NCBI GenBank assembly: GCA_014799395.1
Contig: JAAVID010000015.1
Coordinates: 25,202-89,201, forward strand
Direction: 5' to 3'
DNA: 64,000 nt
Source: Oscillospiraceae bacterium
GTDB lineage: Bacteria; Bacillota; Clostridia; Oscillospirales; Ruminococcaceae
This document shows, in pieces, positions 60,490-64,000 of this stretch. The first letter of the stretch is position 1; the number at the start of each line of letters is the position of its first letter. Position numbers and translations under genes: made by a program. Under the pieces are notes generated by a model that saw only the letters and a list, made by a program, of their open reading frames with translations, had not been told where the DNA came from and ran no database searches.

Positions 60490-61122
60490 TTATGCTTTAA
60501 CCGCGTCGCAGATAGTTACAACGCCGCCCTTAGGACCGGGAACCGCGCCCTTTACCGCGATAAGGTTGTTCTCAGCGTCAACCTTAACAACGACAAGGTT
60601 CTGCACGGTAACATTCTCCGCGCCCAGGTGACCCGCCATCTTCTTGCCCTTGAAAATTCTCGACGGGCTGGAGCAAGCGCCCATAGAGCCCGCTTCTCTT
60701 GCAACGGGACCCGTACCGTGAGATTCTCTCAGTCTGTGCTGGTTGTGACGCTTGATAGCGCCCGCGTAGCCCTTACCCTTGGATACGCCGGCAACGTCGA
60801 TAACGTCGCCCTCTGCGAATACGTCAGCCTTGATAACGTCGCCGGTGTTGAACCCGGAAATGTCGTCAAAACGGAACTCCTTAAGGGTTTTCTTGAACGC
60901 AACGTCATTCTTCTTGAAATGACCCTGCTCGGGCTTGTTTACGTGCTTTGCGGATACTTCGCCAAAGCCCAGCTGAACAGCCTCGTAGCCGTCGTTTTCG
61001 GTTGTCTTCTTCTGAACAACCACGCAGGGACCCGCTTCGATAACGGTTACGGGAACGACCTTGCCTGCTTCGTCAAAGACCTGCGTCATGCCGATCTTCT
61101 TGCCGATGATAGCTTTTTTCAT
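60490..61122 (-). CDS. rplC: Ribosomal protein L3
   Basis: The 210-residue protein starts [18 protein letters not shown] and keeps [20 protein letters not shown] and [15 protein letters not shown]. The ATG at 61122 follows AAAGGAGGAAAAGCC. It is separated from rpsJ by 297 nt containing a palindromic element, an unusual gap for this operon. Confidence 0.98.
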   Translation of the reverse strand: MKKAIIGKKIGMTQVFDEAGKVVPVTVIEAGPCVVVQKKTTENDGYEAVQLGFGEVSAKHVNKPEQGHFKKNDVAFKKTLKEFRFDDISGFNTGDVIKADVFAEGDVIDVAGVSKGKGYAGAIKRHNQHRLRESHGTGPVAREAGSMGACSSPSRIFKGKKMAGHLGAENVTVQNLVVVKVDAENNLIAVKGAVPGPKGGVVTICDAVKA

Positions 61123-61207
61123 TTCGGCTTTTCCTCCTTTGGTTATTGGTTGAGTTTCCTCAACGTGACCTTGCGCTGTAAAGCGCTCGGTTAGTGGTTG
61201 GCTTTTT

Positions 61208-61368
61208 GAACTTGTCCACATAGCTGCTCAAAGGCGGCTTTCGGCGGATTTTTTCGATTGCTGCGTCAAAACTCCTTGACGTACATAAAGTACGTCTGCG
61301 TCGTTTTTCCTTGCACTCGAAAAAATCCGCTTCGAAATCCGCTCTTTTCGAGCTATGCGGACAAGTTC
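61208..61368. repeat. 161-bp palindromic element, copy B (between rpsJ and rplC)
   Basis: Inverted ends GAACTTGTCC-x-CATAGC (61208-61229 with 61350-61368) surround a CTTGACGTAC/GTACGTC core (about 61282-61301), with paired arms GGATTTTTTCGA and TCGAAAAAATCC between them. It has exactly the length of copy A at 16847-17007 and shares its centre and the outer GAxCxTGTxCACAT pattern, so both belong to one family. It lies inside the S10 operon and would be transcribed within the ribosomal protein mRNA. Confidence 0.85.
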
Positions 61369-61419
61369 GGTACGTTCGTGAGCGAAAGACCGCCAACATA
61401 ACTCCAATCGAATCTATAA

Positions 61420-61731
61420 TCAGATATCCATTGAAATCTCTACGCCTGCGGGCAGCTCCAGCGACTGGAGAGCCTCGATGGTCTTCTGGGACGGACGGAT
61501 AACGTCGATAAGGCGCTTGTGAGTTCTCATCTCGAACTGCTCGCGGGAATCCTTATACTTGTGGACCGCTCTCAGAATAGTTACGACCTGCTTGTCTGTG
61601 GGAAGCGGAATAGGACCCGCAACTCTCGCGCCGCTGCGCTTAGCAGCGTCAACGATCTTAGCGGCAGCCGCGTCAACAACGCTGTGCTCGTAACCCTTGA
61701 CCTTGATTCTTACCTTCTCATTAGATGCCAT
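61420..61731 (-). CDS. rpsJ: Ribosomal protein S10
   Basis: The 103-residue protein starts [20 protein letters not shown] and includes [16 protein letters not shown] and [14 protein letters not shown]10 (NusE) also takes part in antitermination with NusB. It is the first gene of the cluster, about 327 nt after the predicted promoter. The ribosome site (AAGAAAGGTTG) is modest. Confidence 0.98.
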   Translation of the reverse strand: MASNEKVRIKVKGYEHSVVDAAAAKIVDAAKRSGARVAGPIPLPTDKQVVTILRAVHKYKDSREQFEMRTHKRLIDVIRPSQKTIEALQSLELPAGVEISMDI

Positions 61732-62058
61732 TGATTTTTCAACCTTTCTTCGTGATGTTTTAGCGGACGAGTAACTTTCCGCTTTCTTTAACCGCTCCTC
61801 CTTTGCGCAAGTTGGGGGAGCAGACAGCCGGCGAAGGCTTTCTGAAAAATCCACCGAGCCGTGTGTTTCATTTTCCCGAACGCACCTGTTAGTTATCCGA
61901 GTTCTCTCGGACACTTTAACGGCGCTCCCGGAACGAACCCAACGTCCCGTAAAACTTTTCGCCCGAATTCAATTCGGACATACTCCATCGAAATTACCGC
62001 GAACGCTCGCGCAACCTCCGACTTCATCGCCAAAGTGACCTGATTTAACAAGCCACCG
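61732..62058 (-). promoter_or_regulatory. Long 5' leader of the S10 operon
   Basis: The predicted transcript runs about 327 nt before rpsJ. It is GC-rich with several possible short hairpins (for example GCGCGAGCGTTCGCG near 61996-62016 and TCCGAG..CTCGGA near 61898-61913). Short frames exist but none looks like a real gene, and no known r-protein leader was recognised. The stretch from 62094 to 62261 holds no visible feature besides the end of the XRE gene. Confidence 0.5.
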
Positions 62059-62064
62059 CTAATT

Positions 62065-62093
62065 ATTTTACCACAAACAGCCGCCATTTTCAA
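62065..62093 (-). promoter_or_regulatory. Promoter of the S10-spc-alpha operon
   Basis: On the minus strand TTGAAA (62093-62088), 17 nt, TAAAAT (62070-62065). It is the best promoter upstream of rpsJ and could drive all or most of the 31-gene cluster down to rplQ. Confidence 0.72.
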
Positions 62094-62261
62094 CCACCAA
62101 AGCCAAATATTATTCCGCCGCCGCAGAGAATTTTTCGCTAATTTACGCCCGATTTTTAGGCACTTTGCACAAACCGACGTGATTTCGCACAAAAACCGCT
62201 CCCCTATTATAATAGGTAGACATAAAAGCGCACAACAAAACAGTCCGACCGCGAGGAAAAA

Positions 62262-62585
62262 TCATCTCGGCTTTATCTCCTTTATCAGCGCGAGCACAAG
62301 CTCCTGCTGCTTAAGATTGAGCCGCCGAAAACCCGCGATAAGCTCGTCGGTCTCCTTGGGGTTACGGTTATCGAAATCAAAAAATTCACTCGGAGTAACG
62401 CCGAGATATTCGCAAATATAGAAAAACCCCGTCATAGACGGAAGCGCCTTGCCGGTTTCAATACCATTTATATATGCTTCGCTTTGACCAATAGATAAAC
62501 TCATTTCACGAGCCGAAACATTTTTCATATTGCGCAACTGAGATAACCGTTTTACAAAACATTTGTCAAGCTCCGAATAATCCAT
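62262..62585 (-). CDS. XRE-family transcriptional regulator
   Basis: The 107-residue protein has a Cro/C1-type helix-turn-helix (about 12-67; LSQLRNMKNVSAREMSLSIGQSEAYINGIETGK), followed by LGVTPSEFF and a short helical tail. AGAGGTGAG precedes the ATG. It is divergent from the SLOG-like gene across 143 bp of AT-rich DNA, so it may regulate that gene and itself. It resembles regulators in small accessory or defence loci, but the target is not shown. Confidence 0.85.
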   Translation of the reverse strand: MDYSELDKCFVKRLSQLRNMKNVSAREMSLSIGQSEAYINGIETGKALPSMTGFFYICEYLGVTPSEFFDFDNRNPKETDELIAGFRRLNLKQQELVLALIKEIKPR

Positions 62586-62657
62586 TATTTCTCACCTCTG
62601 CATATGATTGTACTTTATATAATGGCATATTTTCTAAAATTTAATTATAGATTTTGC

Positions 62658-62686
62658 TTGACATATATAATCTAAAGATATATAAT
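62658..62686 (+). promoter_or_regulatory. Promoter of the SLOG-like gene
   Basis: TTGACA (62658-62663), 17 nt, TATAAT (62681-62686). Around it several ATATATAAT/ATATAT runs form imperfect repeats that could bind the divergent XRE regulator. Confidence 0.75.
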
Positions 62687-62728
62687 AGAATTGATATATA
62701 TTTTAAATATACACGGAGGTAACTCATC

Positions 62729-63214
62729 TTGGACGTTTACACAGTCAGCCTTTTCGGACACAGCCGCCTGTCCAACCCAATGGACATAGAAAAAGCCCTC
62801 GAACGCGCGGTTCGGGAGCTCATCAAAACAAAAGAATATGTTGAATTTCTCATCGGAAGAAAAGGCGATTTCGACCTCTTAGCCGCCTCGGTGATACGCA
62901 CCGTAAACAAAGAGCTCGACTACGGCAACGTCTCACTCGTCCTCGTTCTTCCCTATTCGACCTCCGAGTACCGCAAAAACAAGGAAAATTTTGAAAAGTA
63001 TTACGACGAGGTTGAGATATGCGGACAGTCCGCGCTAGCGCATTTCAAGGGCGCGTATCGTATCTGCAACCGCTCGATGGTGGACCGCTCCGACCTCATA
63101 TTATGCGGTATCGAACGCGAAAACGGCGGCGCGTATCAGACGATAGAATACGCGATAAAACAGCAGAAGCCCGTAAAAAATATCGGTTATTCCACGCTTC
63201 CCTCAAGGAAGTAG
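62729..63214 (+). CDS. SLOG-superfamily protein (YpsA/DUF1273-like)
   Basis: The 161-residue Rossmann-like protein starts with a TTG after CGGAGGT. It shows SLFGHSRL near the start, IGRKGDFDLL (about 43-52) and a closing RNRSMVDRSDLILCG...GGAYQTIEYA pattern, the SLOG layout that binds nucleotide-derived ligands. Some members act in stress or defence systems. The 3' end overlaps the convergent HD gene by 28 bp. Function is unknown. Confidence 0.78.
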   Translation: MDVYTVSLFGHSRLSNPMDIEKALERAVRELIKTKEYVEFLIGRKGDFDLLAASVIRTVNKELDYGNVSLVLVLPYSTSEYRKNKENFEKYYDEVEICGQSALAHFKGAYRICNRSMVDRSDLILCGIERENGGAYQTIEYAIKQQKPVKNIGYSTLPSRK

Positions 63215-63774
63215 CTTGCCTCCATATCCGCCACCGACAGCGCAAACGCCAGCGGGTACTTCTCCAGCGCCCTGCCGATAGTGTTTTTGTCCTCGATACC
63301 CGAAAATCCCATATGCCAGCGTATAGCCATAGCCTCCTCGCGCGAAAGGCGGATAAATCCGCTCACCATATACACGCTTTTCTCCCCGTGACCGTAAGGG
63401 AGCGTATCGTTTATCGCGTAGTACGGCACCTTTTCCCATTGCCCGGTCTTTTCGTCTTTGGCGTTGCGGTAGGACACGGTGTAGAAGTTGACCTTGCAGA
63501 CGTCGTGCAGCAGCGCGACTATCGCCGCGGTCTCATCCGAAACGTTCAGCCCGTAGGTCTCCTTAACGCGTTCGCGGGCGAGGTATTGTACAAGACATTC
63601 GTAAACATTAAGCGAGTGCCGAAGCAGACCGCCCTCATAAGCCCCGTGAAAGCGCGTAGAAGCGGGCGCGGTAAAGAAGTCGCTTTTGTTCTCGAGAAAG
63701 TCCAACAGCTTGTCCGCACCGTCGCGGGTTATGTTGGACTTGTAAATGTCAAGAAATTTTTCTTTATCGGTCAT
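63187..63774 (-). CDS. HD-domain phosphohydrolase
   Basis: The 195-residue protein has an HD pattern: H near GGLLRHSLNVYE, HD in VALLHDVCKVNF and further H/D residues in IRWHMGFSG and LSVADMEASYF. Members hydrolyse nucleotides or phosphomonoesters; the substrate is unknown. It overlaps the end of the convergent SLOG-like gene by 28 bp, so full-length mRNAs of the two would pair. Confidence 0.85.
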   Translation of the reverse strand: MTDKEKFLDIYKSNITRDGADKLLDFLENKSDFFTAPASTRFHGAYEGGLLRHSLNVYECLVQYLARERVKETYGLNVSDETAAIVALLHDVCKVNFYTVSYRNAKDEKTGQWEKVPYYAINDTLPYGHGEKSVYMVSGFIRLSREEAMAIRWHMGFSGIEDKNTIGRALEKYPLAFALSVADMEASYFLEGSVE

Positions 63775-63807
63775 AGCGTTTCTCCTTATTGAAGCACTTA
63801 GATTGTT

Positions 63808-63933
63808 AGGTTTTATTTGTTGACAGCGGTGGGTTCGTTTTTTTAATTATCGTGTTGACGCACGGGGGTAAGGTTTTATTTGTTGACAGCGGTGGTTTCG
63901 TTTCTTTTAATTTCTATGTTGTCGCACGGTGCA
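63808..63933. repeat. 63-bp direct tandem repeat, two copies
   Basis: Two units starting AGGTTTTATTTGTTGACAGC (63808 and 63871) are repeated with a few differences, each containing TTGACA and ending near GCACGG. The stretch from 63934 to the edge shows nothing recognisable, and it is not clear whether the array continues beyond the window. Each unit has a -35-like hexamer but no convincing -10. Confidence 0.85.
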
Positions 63934-64000
63934 AGAGGACACCCTTCGGGAAAGAGGGGGCTGGTTGCCGTGACGAATAGAGGACGTGTTACATGCCGCC

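Overview
The window looks like a chromosome segment of a Gram-positive, low-to-mid GC member of the Clostridia, most plausibly an Oscillospirales/Ruminococcaceae-type gut bacterium. This placement is inferred from gene content, not from a search. Supporting signs are strong GGAGG ribosome sites, canonical sigma-A promoters (TTGACA-N17-TATAAT), a consensus sigma-D flagellar promoter, a CIRCE operator, a zinc-type S14, a KOW protein between map and infA, a sortase-type surface protein, and type IV pili without a secretin. Most of the DNA has balanced base composition; a restriction-modification island at 42.6-44.8 kb is clearly richer in AT.

Layout. 1-955 (minus) holds the start of flgK, then flgN and a flgM-like gene behind a perfect sigma-D promoter. 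1026-1435 is a compact, apparently complete type I toxin-antitoxin locus: a 22-residue hydrophobic peptide gene facing two tandem antisense small-RNA cassettes. 1484-16482 is a type IV pilus cluster: three pilins, pilT, pilB, pilD (opposite strand), two minor pilins, a very large PilX-like protein, pilO, a pilM-pilN fusion, and pilC carrying an in-frame amber codon. 17124-23211 holds glycogen phosphorylase, HrcA/CIRCE-controlled htpG, the DNA glycosylase tag, a striking array of hairpins, and a membrane protein. 23336-30921 has two unrecognised genes, a probable ftsE-ftsX-ctpA-greA-lysS run, and a CdaR-like regulator. 31219-37570 (plus) runs metG, a PH-domain protein, an unknown, tatD, a GNAT acetyltransferase, a RelE-type toxin-antitoxin pair, a CorC-like protein and nth; dut is convergent to it.

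38309-42388 encodes a 1359-residue secreted, probably wall-anchored protein with an acidic heptapeptide repeat, LRR, three beta-helix-like modules, an InlB-type repeat and an NPDTG sorting signal. 42640-44764 is a Dam-like methylase overlapping a PD-(D/E)XK restriction enzyme. tRNA-Ala(CGC) follows. 45235-61731 (minus) is the complete S10-spc-alpha ribosomal protein region from rpsJ to rplQ, including secY, adk, map, infA and rpoA. The right end has an XRE regulator, a divergent SLOG-like gene, a convergent overlapping HD hydrolase, and a 63-bp tandem repeat.

The most interesting items are the type I toxin-antitoxin locus, in which both antitoxin RNAs appear to display, in the loop of a 5' hairpin, an 11-nt complement to the toxin's first codons; a pair of 161-bp palindromic elements 44 kb apart, one in the glgP leader and one inside the S10 operon; the ten-hairpin array at 22.3-22.6 kb; and the pilus cluster's PilM-PilN fusion and amber-interrupted pilC.
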